Below, piece after piece: positions 26,586 through 37,609 of a stretch of 64,000 nt of DNA. The stretch lies in NCBI RefSeq assembly GCF_030252425.1, contig NZ_CP126994.1, forward strand, positions 3,281,001-3,345,000, in the 5' to 3' direction. The notes beneath the pieces are model-generated. The model was not told the origin of the DNA. It searched no databases and worked only from the letters and a program-made list of their open reading frames with translations. Position numbers and translations under genes: made by a program. Origin of the DNA: Acidisoma sp. PAMC 29798 (GTDB lineage Bacteria > Pseudomonadota > Alphaproteobacteria > Acetobacterales > Acetobacteraceae). Position 1 is the first letter of the stretch, and each line of letters opens with the position of its first letter.

Positions 26586-27713
26586 ATGAAATTCAAGGCC
26601 GAACGCGCCGTCCTGCTGAAGGCCCTCGCCCATGTGCAAAGCGTGGTCGAGAAGCGGAATACGATTCCGATCCTCGCGAACCTGCTCATGTCCGTGAAGG
26701 AGGGTGCCCTCACCCTGACCGCGACGGACATGGAAATCGCCATCGTCGAGCAGGTGGCGGCCACGACCCAGCGCGACGGCAGCGCCACCGCCCCCGCCGC
26801 CACGCTGTATGAGATCGTGCGCAAGCTGCCCGAAGGCGCGGATGTGGAGTTCGATCATCCCGGCGGAGACGCGCCGCTGGCGCTGCGGGCCGGCCGCTAC
26901 ACGACCAGCCTGATGGTCCTGCCCGTGGATGACTTCCCATCGATGACGGCGGGCACCCTGCCCCATAGCTTCCACCTCTCGGCGCAATTGCTGCGCGGCA
27001 TGATCGACCGCACGCGATTCGCGATCAGCACGGAAGAGACGCGCTACTATCTCAACGGCATCTATCTGCATGCCCTCACCAGCAGCGACGGTCATCAGGT
27101 TCTGCGCGCCGTCGCGACGGACGGCCATCGCCTCGCCCGTGTCGAGGAACCCCTGCCCGACGGCGCGGCGGCCATTCCCGGCGTCATCATTCCCCGCAAG
27201 ACGGTGGCCGAGGCACGCAAGCTGCTGGAAGATGCGAGCGACGATATCGAAATCGCGTTGTCTGACACGCGCATTCAATTCACCTTTGGCACCGTGCGCC
27301 TCACCAGCAAGCTGATCGACGGCACCTTCCCCGAATACGAGCGCGTCATTCCGCGCGACAATGACAAGATTCTGCGTGTCGGCAAAAAGGACTTTGCCGA
27401 AGCCGTCGCGCGCGTCTCGGCGATTTCGACCGAGCGGTCGCGGCCCGTAAAGCTCGCGCTTGACCGCGATCTGCTGACCTTGTCGGCGGCGAGCCCCGAC
27501 CAAGGTTCGGCCACGGAGGAGCTGGATGGCGGTCGCGTGACCTATAGCTCCACGCCGCTCGAAATCGGTTTCCAGGCCCGCTATCTCAACGACATCACCG
27601 ATCAGATCACCGGTGAGGTGGAATTCCTGTTCGCCGATGGATCGGCACCGACCGTGGTGCGGGATGCGGCGGACCCCTCCGCGCTCTATGTGCTGATGCC
27701 GATGCGTGTCTGA
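26586..27713 (+). CDS. dnaN: DNA polymerase III sliding clamp, beta subunit
   Basis: Ring-shaped processivity factor. Begins MKFKAERAVLLKALAHVQSV, and residues 17-35 (VEKRNTIPILANLLM) are the standard family start; three topologically similar clamp domains follow, ending YVLMPMRV, which matches the usual C-terminal PMR(L/V). The frame is open upstream to 26454, but the ATG at 26586 has a GAGG ribosome-binding site and gives 375 residues, the normal length. It overlaps the recF start by eight bases. Confidence 0.97.
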   Translation: MKFKAERAVLLKALAHVQSVVEKRNTIPILANLLMSVKEGALTLTATDMEIAIVEQVAATTQRDGSATAPAATLYEIVRKLPEGADVEFDHPGGDAPLALRAGRYTTSLMVLPVDDFPSMTAGTLPHSFHLSAQLLRGMIDRTRFAISTEETRYYLNGIYLHALTSSDGHQVLRAVATDGHRLARVEEPLPDGAAAIPGVIIPRKTVAEARKLLEDASDDIEIALSDTRIQFTFGTVRLTSKLIDGTFPEYERVIPRDNDKILRVGKKDFAEAVARVSAISTERSRPVKLALDRDLLTLSAASPDQGSATEELDGGRVTYSSTPLEIGFQARYLNDITDQITGEVEFLFADGSAPTVVRDAADPSALYVLMPMRV

Positions 27714-28914
27714 TCCGTCGGCTATCGCGGAACTGCCGGAGACGGAAGCGGCAATCTTTCGTCTCAACCGCCTCGATCTCACGGATTTTCGCAACTACGG
27801 GCGATTGAGCTGGAGCCCGGCGGCCCGCATCGCCGTGATTTCCGGGCCGAATGGCAGCGGCAAGACCAATCTGCTGGAAGCGATTTCCCTGCTCGGACCC
27901 GGCCGTGGTCTGCGCCAGGCCCGCGTGGCGGATTTCGCGCGCCTGCGCGCCGATGATGCGACGAGCTGGGCGGTGGCGGCGCGCGTGCGGGCGCCAGATG
28001 CCGTGGAACCCCTCATCATCGGCACTGGCAGCGCGCCCGATGGTGGTGAGCGCAGGATCATTCGGCTTGATGGCGCAACTGTCAGCCAAACGGAACTCGC
28101 CTCCCATATCGCCATCTCCTGGATCACACCGCAGATGGATCGGCTGTTCGGCGAAGGACCCGGTGGCCGCCGCCGGTTCCTTGACCGCCTCGTCTGGGCG
28201 CTGGATCCCGCCCATGCGCGCGATGTCGCGGCGCACGATGCGGCCATGACGCGACGCAACCGCCTGCTCGCGGAAGGCCGTGCCGATCCCGCCTGGCTTG
28301 CAGGACTGGAGGATGGCATGGCGCGCCATGCGGTGGCGAGCACGGCGGGCCGGCGTGCGCTGGTGAACCAACTCAACGCCACACTCGCGCGCGGCGCCGT
28401 AGCGCCCTTTCCCGCCGCCCGGCTGGCGCTGCTCTGCCCGATCGCCGACCGCCTAGCGGAAGCGCCGGCCTTAGCGGTGGAGGATTGGCTGCGCGCGGCA
28501 CTGGCAGCCTCCCGCACGGCAGACGCCGCCAGCGGCTCCGCCTCCCTCGGGGCGCATCGCACCGATCTCGGCCTGTCCGATCTCCAATCCGGCCGCCCGG
28601 CCGCCCTCGCCTCCACCGGCCAGCAAAAGGCGCTGCTTCTGGGCGTGGTGCTGGGTCATGCGCTGGTCATTGCCGAAGCGCGCGGTTTCGCGCCCTGGCT
28701 GCTGCTGGACGAGCCTTTGGTGCATCTGGACGACACGCATCGCGCAGCCTTGCTGGAGGCGCTCGGCAGGCTGCCTGCGCAAGCGTTTTTGACGGGAACG
28801 GACGCCGCACCCTTCGCCGCACTTCAAGGCCATGCGGAATTCTGCCTCTGCATGGCCGGTGGGCTGGTGGAAAACCCTGGTTTCGCTAGGCCGCAAGCCA
28901 AAGAATCGCTATAA
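27706..28914 (+). CDS. recF: DNA replication and repair protein RecF
   Basis: SMC-like ATPase that helps load RecA at gaps. Visible: LTDFRNYGRLSW, Walker A GPNGSGKTN (Lys53), ABC-type signature ASTGQQKALLLG and Walker B LLLDEPLVHLD. Starts with GTG inside the end of dnaN, implying translational coupling. Length 402 is slightly above the usual 360-380, mainly through an N-terminal extension of about 20 residues; a start further inside is possible. Confidence 0.95.
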   Translation: MSDPSAIAELPETEAAIFRLNRLDLTDFRNYGRLSWSPAARIAVISGPNGSGKTNLLEAISLLGPGRGLRQARVADFARLRADDATSWAVAARVRAPDAVEPLIIGTGSAPDGGERRIIRLDGATVSQTELASHIAISWITPQMDRLFGEGPGGRRRFLDRLVWALDPAHARDVAAHDAAMTRRNRLLAEGRADPAWLAGLEDGMARHAVASTAGRRALVNQLNATLARGAVAPFPAARLALLCPIADRLAEAPALAVEDWLRAALAASRTADAASGSASLGAHRTDLGLSDLQSGRPAALASTGQQKALLLGVVLGHALVIAEARGFAPWLLLDEPLVHLDDTHRAALLEALGRLPAQAFLTGTDAAPFAALQGHAEFCLCMAGGLVENPGFARPQAKESL

Positions 28915-31419
<2,505 letters not shown>

Positions 31420-31462
31420 AGGCTGATGGTGTTGGACGCCGCTTGGAAAGAACCATTCCGAC

Positions 31463-32425
31463 ATGCCGAACTTCACCTTACTGTACGGCATCGTTGTTGT
31501 CGGCGTCGGCTTGGTCTTTCTCCCTCCCGCTTACGCCCAGCATCAAGCCCAAGACGAGGTGGCGAGCGGTGTGGCGACACCAATCGCAGATCAGGTGCAG
31601 GAGCCTCCGCAAAGCTGTCGGGCCATTCTCGCGGCGCTACCCTTCACGATCGAGCCAAACACGGCAACGTCTGAACTAACTGGTAGAGACTGCCTAGTCC
31701 GGCACATACGCTTTGGCACCGGGAAGAGTGCCTACCTGGTCGATAGCCTGCGGCTACATGGCTTCACGTCCGACTTCGATACTTTCCCGGATTTGGTGCC
31801 GGACCGGTCTGTAGCGGTTCGAGTGGAAGCGCGCGGCATTACGTTTTCGCCTCAGATCAGCGACCCAAAACTGATGTGGATGATCGGACAGCAACAAGTC
31901 CCGTTCGACGTGACGCTGGATGCCAGCTACGACCCGACCACCCGTCGCGCGACCCTCGACGAGTTCACTCTGGATGGGGACGTGCTAGGCCACGTTCAAT
32001 TGCGACTCATGGCGGGCGAAATCCCAGCCGCCAGGCCGCCGGATTTGTTCGGGAAAGGCGGGCTGATGAGCCTGCATCTGGATTTGGACAGCCGAGGGTT
32101 CCTGACCGGGTTCGCACTCAGCCCTCTGTTGCCTCTCCTTCCCGACGACGACCCAGGTGGTGCCGTCGAGGCCGTCAAGCGCGAGGCGGTGGGGGGCATA
32201 CGCGCATTGCTGCCGCAGGCTGACGTCTCCGCCACCACAACTGATGCGCTCGTTGGCTTCGTCGCCGACTTCCCTCATCCGAAGCACCCGTTCACAATCG
32301 ACATCTCGGCCGTTTCTCCCGTCACCGCGAATGTAATCGAGGCGGCAAGCAGCAGTCCCGCGAGGCTTATGGCGTTGCTGCGGCTGCTAACAATAAGCGC
32401 GCGCTATACGGGTGCTTTCAGATAA
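31463..32425 (+). CDS. Predicted secreted protein of unknown function
   Basis: Not recognised. The 320-residue product starts with a clear Sec signal peptide (MPNFTLLYGIVVVGVGLVFLPPAYA, cleavage after AYA). The mature part has two cysteines (CRAILAAL, GRDCLVRHI) that could form one disulphide, and a long beta-rich middle with the line VPFDVTLDASYDPTTRRATLDEFTLDGDVLGHVQL, a pattern resembling a lipid-binding or beta-sheet domain. It follows gyrB after 43 bases on the same strand but is not part of the replication group. First of several uncharacterised exported proteins in this stretch. Confidence 0.7.
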   Translation: MPNFTLLYGIVVVGVGLVFLPPAYAQHQAQDEVASGVATPIADQVQEPPQSCRAILAALPFTIEPNTATSELTGRDCLVRHIRFGTGKSAYLVDSLRLHGFTSDFDTFPDLVPDRSVAVRVEARGITFSPQISDPKLMWMIGQQQVPFDVTLDASYDPTTRRATLDEFTLDGDVLGHVQLRLMAGEIPAARPPDLFGKGGLMSLHLDLDSRGFLTGFALSPLLPLLPDDDPGGAVEAVKREAVGGIRALLPQADVSATTTDALVGFVADFPHPKHPFTIDISAVSPVTANVIEAASSSPARLMALLRLLTISARYTGAFR

Positions 32426-32735
32426 ACTGGTGCTCTTGAAGGGCTGCAGTCGTTTGATTCGCCCACCATGCACCGCCGGGCGGAGCAAACCCACGACGGT
32501 ATCTGGGACGTCTCTTCGTGCCAGAGGCGCACAATTCAGGTATGTTGGTGGAGATGGGCGTGAGTCAAACGCACAGGGCGTCGTCGGATTCGGCGTCGTC
32601 CTCGGACCGATTGTCGGCCTCATCGTCCGTGGAGTGCGCCGAGGTGTGGAGGCGCGGTCAAACAAACCGAAGCTTCTTGAGCTTTGCGAGAAGGCCTCGC
32701 GACAGTTTACCCAGGTCTCTGTTGCTGCCGAATAA
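32412..32735 (+). CDS. Doubtful small ORF with glycine-rich hydrophobic stretch
   Basis: 107 codons overlapping the end of the secreted-protein gene by 14 bases. The C-terminal half contains GVVGFGVVLGPIVGLIV, which could be a glycine-zipper-like membrane segment, followed by basic residues and a short helix. The N-terminal half looks random and there is no convincing ribosome-binding site. It may be a degenerated gene or chance. The rest of 32426-32783 shows no gene. Confidence 0.2.
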   Translation: MLSDKLVLLKGCSRLIRPPCTAGRSKPTTVSGTSLRARGAQFRYVGGDGRESNAQGVVGFGVVLGPIVGLIVRGVRRGVEARSNKPKLLELCEKASRQFTQVSVAAE

Positions 32736-32783
32736 CGGCCACATCGTGGATGTGCCCATTTTGTCTCACAGCCTGCGAAACCA

Positions 32784-33323
32784 CTAGGGATAAATGGTCA
32801 CACGCCTGAAGGTATCCGCAACCTCCTTAAAGGCAATCAAGTCGGTTCGCGAGTGCGGACGATTGGTCGTAACCACCAGCGAATACATGATGCCAGTCCC
32901 GCGATCATCACCCGCGACCTGCATTATTCGCCGGATGACGTCGCCTTCGGTTTGAGTGACAACACATGCGACCTGACCGCCAATTCGACCTATACCAGTG
33001 AGACTTGTGCTCGTCTTCCTCCAGGGAAGTTGCTGGGAACCGCAAGGCGTATCGTCGCCCTCGACGAAGCCGGTGTAGACCGGATAGACGACGATCGTAC
33101 GATGCTCGCCAAGAACGATAATGACACCGTTGTTTCCATCGCCTCCATCGGTGACGTATTCCGATGCCGCCGCAGGAGCTTCGACGCTGAAACCGTAGTC
33201 CCTATCCGTGAAGGTGCCGGTGATCGGATGCATGTGCCGAGTCTCCTCCAGCAGCCACGTTGATGATGCCGCGTGGGCTGCCCGCGCGAATAGAACGCAA
33301 ACCAGGAACAGCACCTGTCTCAT
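32784..33323 (-). CDS. Predicted periplasmic protein of unknown function
   Basis: Not recognised. 179 residues with a Sec signal peptide (MRQVLFLVCVLFARAAHA). The mature protein contains two cysteines (TPCGSQQL and QVACVV), and a pattern of short strands including GTFTDRDYGFSVEAP and a C-terminal LIAFKEVADTFRRV. That resembles small secreted proteins that describe 'GFSV..P' beta domains of unknown role, but no family can be named with confidence. Located 36 bases before the next minus-strand secreted gene's end, so the two may be co-transcribed. Confidence 0.65.
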   Translation of the reverse strand: MRQVLFLVCVLFARAAHAASSTWLLEETRHMHPITGTFTDRDYGFSVEAPAAASEYVTDGGDGNNGVIIVLGEHRTIVVYPVYTGFVEGDDTPCGSQQLPWRKTSTSLTGIGRIGGQVACVVTQTEGDVIRRIMQVAGDDRGTGIMYSLVVTTNRPHSRTDLIAFKEVADTFRRVTIYP

Positions 33324-33359
33324 ATACTGCCTTGATACCGTGATGCCGCGCGAACAGGA

Positions 33360-34145
33360 TTACGATGGGCAGTCTTGTCCAGGCAGCTTGAGCGGAGGGC
33401 GAGCGACGAAGCCCGAGCCCGAGACGACATAATCGACAGTCTGCGAAAATGGCCGCCGCGGCTCGATGAACCCTGACGGCGCAGTCCAACCCGAATATCG
33501 CACAGACAGAACCGCGTTGGCACTGTGGGGACGGCCTATATGGGCCACGTAGCTATATGTTGGGCATCCTGGATATTCGGTGGCGAGGATGGCCGCGCCT
33601 CCAGTAAAACTGCCTACTAGGTGGGGAACCTTAGGTCCGAATGTCAGAACTGCGATGTTATTCCAACACTGTCCTCCGCCGCAGTACGACTTGGGCACCA
33701 TGAGAAGTATCCGTCGACCCTTGTTCAATGTCCAAGTCCCATCAGTCGGAATACCAAAATTACCTGTCCAGACGAATTCTGGCCATTGTCTCTCCACGCT
33801 CCAACCCCGACCACTTTGTTTGAGATAGGTTACTGACACAGCGCCAGGGTATAAATGCGCAGCGTCCATCTGCTGCTCCATGGCAACGAGCGCATAGGAA
33901 CCGCCTCCGATCGCAATCAAGTCGCTTGGCACGATGTGCATCGGAAGAAGCCGCCCTTGGTAGTAACCGTGACCACTTCCAGCCACATTCATCACCGTGC
34001 GGGCTAATGGCGGAGAGCTTCCAAATGCTGCCCTGAAAGCCGACGACAGGTCCATTTGGTCCGCCTTCGCCTGTGCGCATAAGAGCGTTGAAGCTATGGC
34101 GACTAGCGCAAGCGGCCTAGAGTAGAGCATAGATGATTTTCCCAT
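33360..34145 (-). CDS. Predicted secreted protein of unknown function
   Basis: Not recognised. From the ATG at 34145 the product starts MGKSSMLYSRPLALVAIAS, with cleavage likely after the AKA of CAQAKADQ; an internal Met five codons later is an alternative start. The mature part of about 230 residues has two pairs of cysteines (SYCGGGQCWN and YPGCPTY with a last Cys at the C-terminus, GQDCPS), suggesting disulphides in the periplasm or outside. It contains many aromatic/beta-type patches (GRGWSVERQWPEFVWTGNFG). Sits directly upstream of the previous secreted gene. Confidence 0.65.
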   Translation of the reverse strand: MGKSSMLYSRPLALVAIASTLLCAQAKADQMDLSSAFRAAFGSSPPLARTVMNVAGSGHGYYQGRLLPMHIVPSDLIAIGGGSYALVAMEQQMDAAHLYPGAVSVTYLKQSGRGWSVERQWPEFVWTGNFGIPTDGTWTLNKGRRILLMVPKSYCGGGQCWNNIAVLTFGPKVPHLVGSFTGGAAILATEYPGCPTYSYVAHIGRPHSANAVLSVRYSGWTAPSGFIEPRRPFSQTVDYVVSGSGFVARPPLKLPGQDCPS

Positions 34146-34223
34146 AGTAAGAATGCGGACTATTCTAAGCGACATCGTGAGACAGCTTCATCCGCAGACT
34201 ACCGAAAGCCGTCGGGGTCGATC

Positions 34224-34591
34224 CTAATTCTGACCAGTCGAGTGCTGCTTCATTTGGTTAAGAGCGGCCTGCTCTTCCGCTCCAATAAAGTAGCCAGCTT
34301 CTTCGACGGTGTCGTTTAGATGTTCGCTGCAATATCGCGTCAGCACAGTCAGTATGAAATCAATGACTGTTGGTATCGGCGCGCCCGCTGGGTCACGCAG
34401 GACATACAGGTTCATTGCACGCATCAAGCCAACCACATGTGCTCGTCCGCGACAGGATCCGAATTCGGAGACATGTCCTCATTGTAGATACGGATATAAT
34501 CGGCGCAGCGGGTAGATGCGTTGATGTCTTATGCGAGAGCATGGCCTACCGGAAGCGCGAAGATGGCCGTTAAGGCAAGCAGGCGCTTCAT
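34224..34591 (-). pseudogene. Broken gene for a small secreted protein: premature stop plus frameshift
   Basis: A good start at 34591 gives MKRLLALTAIFALPVGHALA, a complete signal peptide, but the next codon is TAA (34531-34529). The same frame then continues DINASTRCADYIRIYNEDM up to EHMWLA and meets TGA. The sense continues in another frame as GLMRAMNLYVLRDPAGAP to 34224 (34224-34436 is the remaining open part). Joined, the pieces look like one small exported protein with a Cys near the mature start, a W-x-x-G-centred helix and a later YC pair (LTRYCSEHL). Two independent lesions argue for a real pseudogene over one sequencing error. Confidence 0.6.
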
Positions 34592-34757
34592 CCGCTAGTC
34601 TCCGTTCCACCTTCGCATTTATAGGCAGGTTTGAGTTTACATCCAAGTCCCATTGGTTTGGCTGGGGTTTCATCGGAGGCCGCCATACCGGTCCCTTCCC
34701 ATCATTTAATAAAGGTGGTGGCGGAAGCGCCGAGTGAGGCCCAAAGCGTGTTCCTCC

Positions 34758-35153
34758 TTATGGGCTAAATCGAAAAGTGAGAGTTTGCGGCGACCCATTG
34801 AGGCTGTCAGGGAGAGGAAGTGTAGCGCAGCGAGGATCCATGATGGCCCTGATTGCTCGCTCAGCAAAAGATCGGAAGGCCGGATCGTCTTCGATCTGCC
34901 GCTGATCGGCTGGCGCGACAAATGCGCTTCGCACCGTACCGGCGGTGTCTGTCTGCACGACGACCCGAACATGCATCTGGATCGTGGTCTGTGAGCTACG
35001 AGATGACGCCTCCCAGCACGGACGGACCTCGTTCCCGGTAGCTACCCTCTGCACCGCAGTCAGATGGATAGCGATTCCAGCTTTCGGCTGGGTCGGCAAC
35101 GGAGCTGAGCAAGAACAACCGATGATTAGACAAAGCGGGGTCAATCGTTTCAT
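34758..35153 (-). CDS. Predicted lipoprotein with TonB/TolA C-terminal-like domain
   Basis: From the ATG at 35153 the product is 131 residues: MKRLTPLCLIIGCSCSAP contains a lipobox (LIIGC) with the lipidated Cys at about residue 13. The mature part has W-E-A-S then VRVVVQTDTAGTVRSAFV, a dipeptide pattern FRSFAERAIRAIMDPRCATLPLP, and a beta-ending LTFRFSP. This order matches TolA-C/TonB-C-like domains, which bridge inner and outer membrane proteins. Here there is no N-terminal transmembrane linker, so it would be a stand-alone lipid-anchored version. The frame is open to 35192, but the later start has the signal peptide at its beginning. Confidence 0.65.
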   Translation of the reverse strand: MKRLTPLCLIIGCSCSAPLPTQPKAGIAIHLTAVQRVATGNEVRPCWEASSRSSQTTIQMHVRVVVQTDTAGTVRSAFVAPADQRQIEDDPAFRSFAERAIRAIMDPRCATLPLPDSLNGSPQTLTFRFSP

Positions 35154-35350
35154 GCCGCACCTCGTCCAGTGGCTATTTTTGGGTGCTGTCACCCAAGGTG
35201 TTACGCGGTCGGATTACGATGTTTAGGTCAAATGCTAATAGCTAATTCGTAATGAACCCACTAGAGTTCTCTCTGCCACCTATCGGCTCAGTCCTTCGTC
35301 CGTAGGCAACCTAGAAGAGCTTCCCTTTTATCCGGATCGGTCAGCAGGCG

Positions 35351-36133
35351 ATGACGATGAAGTTTACCTGCGCCAGCCGACACGCCGTCAGGGTTGTATC
35401 TTTGCTTGCGGTTTTGGAATTGGGTGTGGCAGCCGCGATGGCCACTCTTACCGTCGCGCATGCGGCGATGAACGATATTTCCAACTTTCCCCAACCCCAC
35501 TCCCGCTGCATGCAAGCCACGAAAGGCAGAATACTGACCAGTGTGGGGACGTTCCCGGTGCCCAGAGGCAAGGTGTTCGAACTTGTGGCGGATACACAGC
35601 TCACGACGGACGGCATGGGCGACACCGAATATCAGGACCCGTCCTTCAACGTCTTCAGCGATACCTGCGAACTGGTTTGGCGTCAGAGCTATCCGTTTCT
35701 CGGCGAAGTCGGGTTTCAGACTCTCAATATGCCCACCGCAGTAATGCTGCATGTCTCTGCGATCTCCGTGTTCGAGCCGGTTGATCAGGTCATCACACAT
35801 GAGGAGCTTCTCGAGTCCGATGGCGACTCGATGAGCACCCAAATTTCGTTCGGCGGTTCCCGTTACGGCTTCACCTACGTGGGCCCCGTGGGCGCGGACA
35901 GTCGCTTCGCTGTGGTCAAAAGCTACATTCCTCACCCACCATCACTGCCGATCGGTGCCACAATCTACCGCTGGACTTCTTTTCCTGACCAGGACAACCC
36001 GTCCGGACCGCGCTGGTATACTTTCGCCGGTCCCGAGCAAATCGATGCCAAGGAATTGGATGCGTTGAAGGTGCCGTTCGGAAAAGGATGGCCGGCGTTC
36101 CCATTGACGCGTTTTCTCTCCGGGTATCCCTAG
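35351..36133 (+). CDS. Predicted exported protein of unknown function
   Basis: Not recognised. 260 residues with an N-terminal hydrophobic segment after basic residues (VVSLLAVLELGVAAAMATLTVAHA, cleavage after AHA). The mature protein contains PHSRCMQ and DTCELVW cysteines that could pair, and conserved-looking patches GGSRYGFTYVGPVG and RFLSGYP at the very end. A second ATG two codons downstream (MKFTCAS) is an equally good start. Isolated on the plus strand in the stretch of exported ORFan genes. Confidence 0.65.
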   Translation: MTMKFTCASRHAVRVVSLLAVLELGVAAAMATLTVAHAAMNDISNFPQPHSRCMQATKGRILTSVGTFPVPRGKVFELVADTQLTTDGMGDTEYQDPSFNVFSDTCELVWRQSYPFLGEVGFQTLNMPTAVMLHVSAISVFEPVDQVITHEELLESDGDSMSTQISFGGSRYGFTYVGPVGADSRFAVVKSYIPHPPSLPIGATIYRWTSFPDQDNPSGPRWYTFAGPEQIDAKELDALKVPFGKGWPAFPLTRFLSGYP

Positions 36134-36722
36134 GCTGGCTCAGATAGCCACGAGGGACATAGCTCGAAGCAGTCATGCACGATCCACGAAAGTTCGATAC
36201 CATCTTTCTCAACTCTCTTTAGGATTCGGTCGGATCATTGGTGAAGAGGAGGTCAATGAGCGGTATAGTCGCTCTACCCGGCTGACCTATCAGTTCAGTG
36301 ATAGTGATGGTGACTTGTACGAAGGTAAGCGTAGGGCTTGCCTACCGGTGAATTTGGGACACTCGACGCCGCGACCACGATGTTCTCGTTCAGGACAGCT
36401 CCCGTTGTGCTGTACGATCCACTTGAGCCGTCGAGAAGCCTCCTTTATCCGCCCTCCTTGAGTGAATGCTACGAGCCACCATTGTGAACCGCAGTGAGAA
36501 AGTTTTGACGAATCCTGTTTCATTGACAAACCCCATCTATCCGGGCGCCTCCGTTTGGGCACCTAACCCCAAGGCCGCTCGAGACACGCTTTCAGGTCAG
36601 TAGCCGGATTGGGATGACGTAGTCGCTGAATGTGCTGAGGATGTCGTTCACTGGCGCCCAGTTCAATTGCGACTCCGGCAACGAACTCGTACATGTTGGT
36701 GGAACCTCCGGTAGCCCCTGGC
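36134..36722. other. Intergenic stretch without a supported gene
   Basis: About 590 bases. Open frames of 60-90 codons occur on both strands but none has a plausible start, signal peptide or protein-like composition. No tRNA, hairpin terminator or repeat was recognised. It may be decayed coding sequence, in keeping with the broken gene about 1.6 kb to the left. Confidence 0.5.
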
Positions 36723-36929
36723 ATGCTCCGGCCATTTGTCTTGGCGACCCTCGGGCTTCTGACGTTGGCTTCATGCGCCCGAAATGCCATCATCGTCGTC
36801 ATCCCGCAGCACCAGGTCGCGAGTGCGACGTGTCAGCCTCCGGCTGGTCACCCTGTTTATGCGAGAACTCCGTCGTTCCATGTCAGGGAAAATCTTCCGG
36901 AACCGGCCGAGTGGCGTTTCGTGTCATAA
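36723..36929 (+). CDS. Small predicted lipoprotein
   Basis: 68 residues from the ATG at 36723: MLRPFVLATLGLLTLASC is a complete lipoprotein signal with the lipobox LASC, followed by about 50 residues (ARNAIIVVIPQHQVASATC to EPAEWRFVS) with one more Cys. The frame is open ten codons further upstream. No family recognised. It ends three bases from the stop of the convergent HD gene. Confidence 0.45.
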   Translation: MLRPFVLATLGLLTLASCARNAIIVVIPQHQVASATCQPPAGHPVYARTPSFHVRENLPEPAEWRFVS

Positions 36930-36932
36930 GGT

Positions 36933-37547
36933 TCAAGGCCGAAGCCATCCCTTCGCGACAGCATCAGCGAAAACTGCCTCGGCGACCCTCCAGAGCTCGG
37001 GTGAACCATCCTCTATGCGCCGCGTCATCGCCCGCTCCATGGTCTCGTCGATGTCGAAGGTCTTCCACGTCCCACCGCCCACAGCGTGGTTGAGCAGGAT
37101 CGGCTGCAGCCTGTCGATTGCCTTGGCAAAGCGCGCATCCGGCGTCGAGGCCGCTTCGAACTCGTCCCACAACGCCCGATACCGCCGCGCCTGATCCAGA
37201 GGCAGCAGACCGAAGAGCCGATCGGCAGCCTCACTCTCACGAGCGACTTGGGTTACAGCACCTGCACCGTCATGGAGCGGCGTGTCGCCGGTATCTATCT
37301 CGACGATGTCGTGCAGGATGAGCATCTGAACGACGCGCCCGATCTCCACCGGGCCTACCGCGTATTCGGCTAGGGTGATGGCAAACACCGTGATGTGCCA
37401 GCTATGCTCGGCCGTGTTCTCCCGGCGTGAGTTGTCGGCAATACGGCTGGCCCGCAGCACGGTCTTGAGTCGATCCGCCTCCATGAGAAATGTGAGCTGG
37501 CTGTCGAGCCTTGTGCCCAGAGTGTCGCGCCAAGTCTCTACCTGCAT
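36933..37547 (-). CDS. HD-domain phosphohydrolase, YfbR/HDDC2 type
   Basis: Metal-dependent phosphohydrolase of the HD superfamily, 204 residues. Metal ligands are visible in order: AEHSWH (His48), LHDIVEIDTGDTP (His79-Asp80) and AIDRLQP (Asp145). This spacing and the length are those of the YfbR/HDDC2 group, whose characterised members are 5'-deoxynucleotidases acting on dNMPs; substrate here is inferred by family only. It is a single-domain cytoplasmic protein. The XRE regulator upstream on the same strand ends 62 bases before its start. Confidence 0.88.
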   Translation of the reverse strand: MQVETWRDTLGTRLDSQLTFLMEADRLKTVLRASRIADNSRRENTAEHSWHITVFAITLAEYAVGPVEIGRVVQMLILHDIVEIDTGDTPLHDGAGAVTQVARESEAADRLFGLLPLDQARRYRALWDEFEAASTPDARFAKAIDRLQPILLNHAVGGGTWKTFDIDETMERAMTRRIEDGSPELWRVAEAVFADAVAKGWLRP

Positions 37548-37609
37548 ATGCCATCTCCCGAGATCGTCCCTGGAAGTAGCCTCCGCAGTCTGCGGCGACG
37601 ACGCATATC

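Noticed and set aside
36290-36562. 90-codon minus-strand open frame, possible small gene
   Set aside because: No ribosome-binding site, basic random-looking composition, no signal peptide or family.
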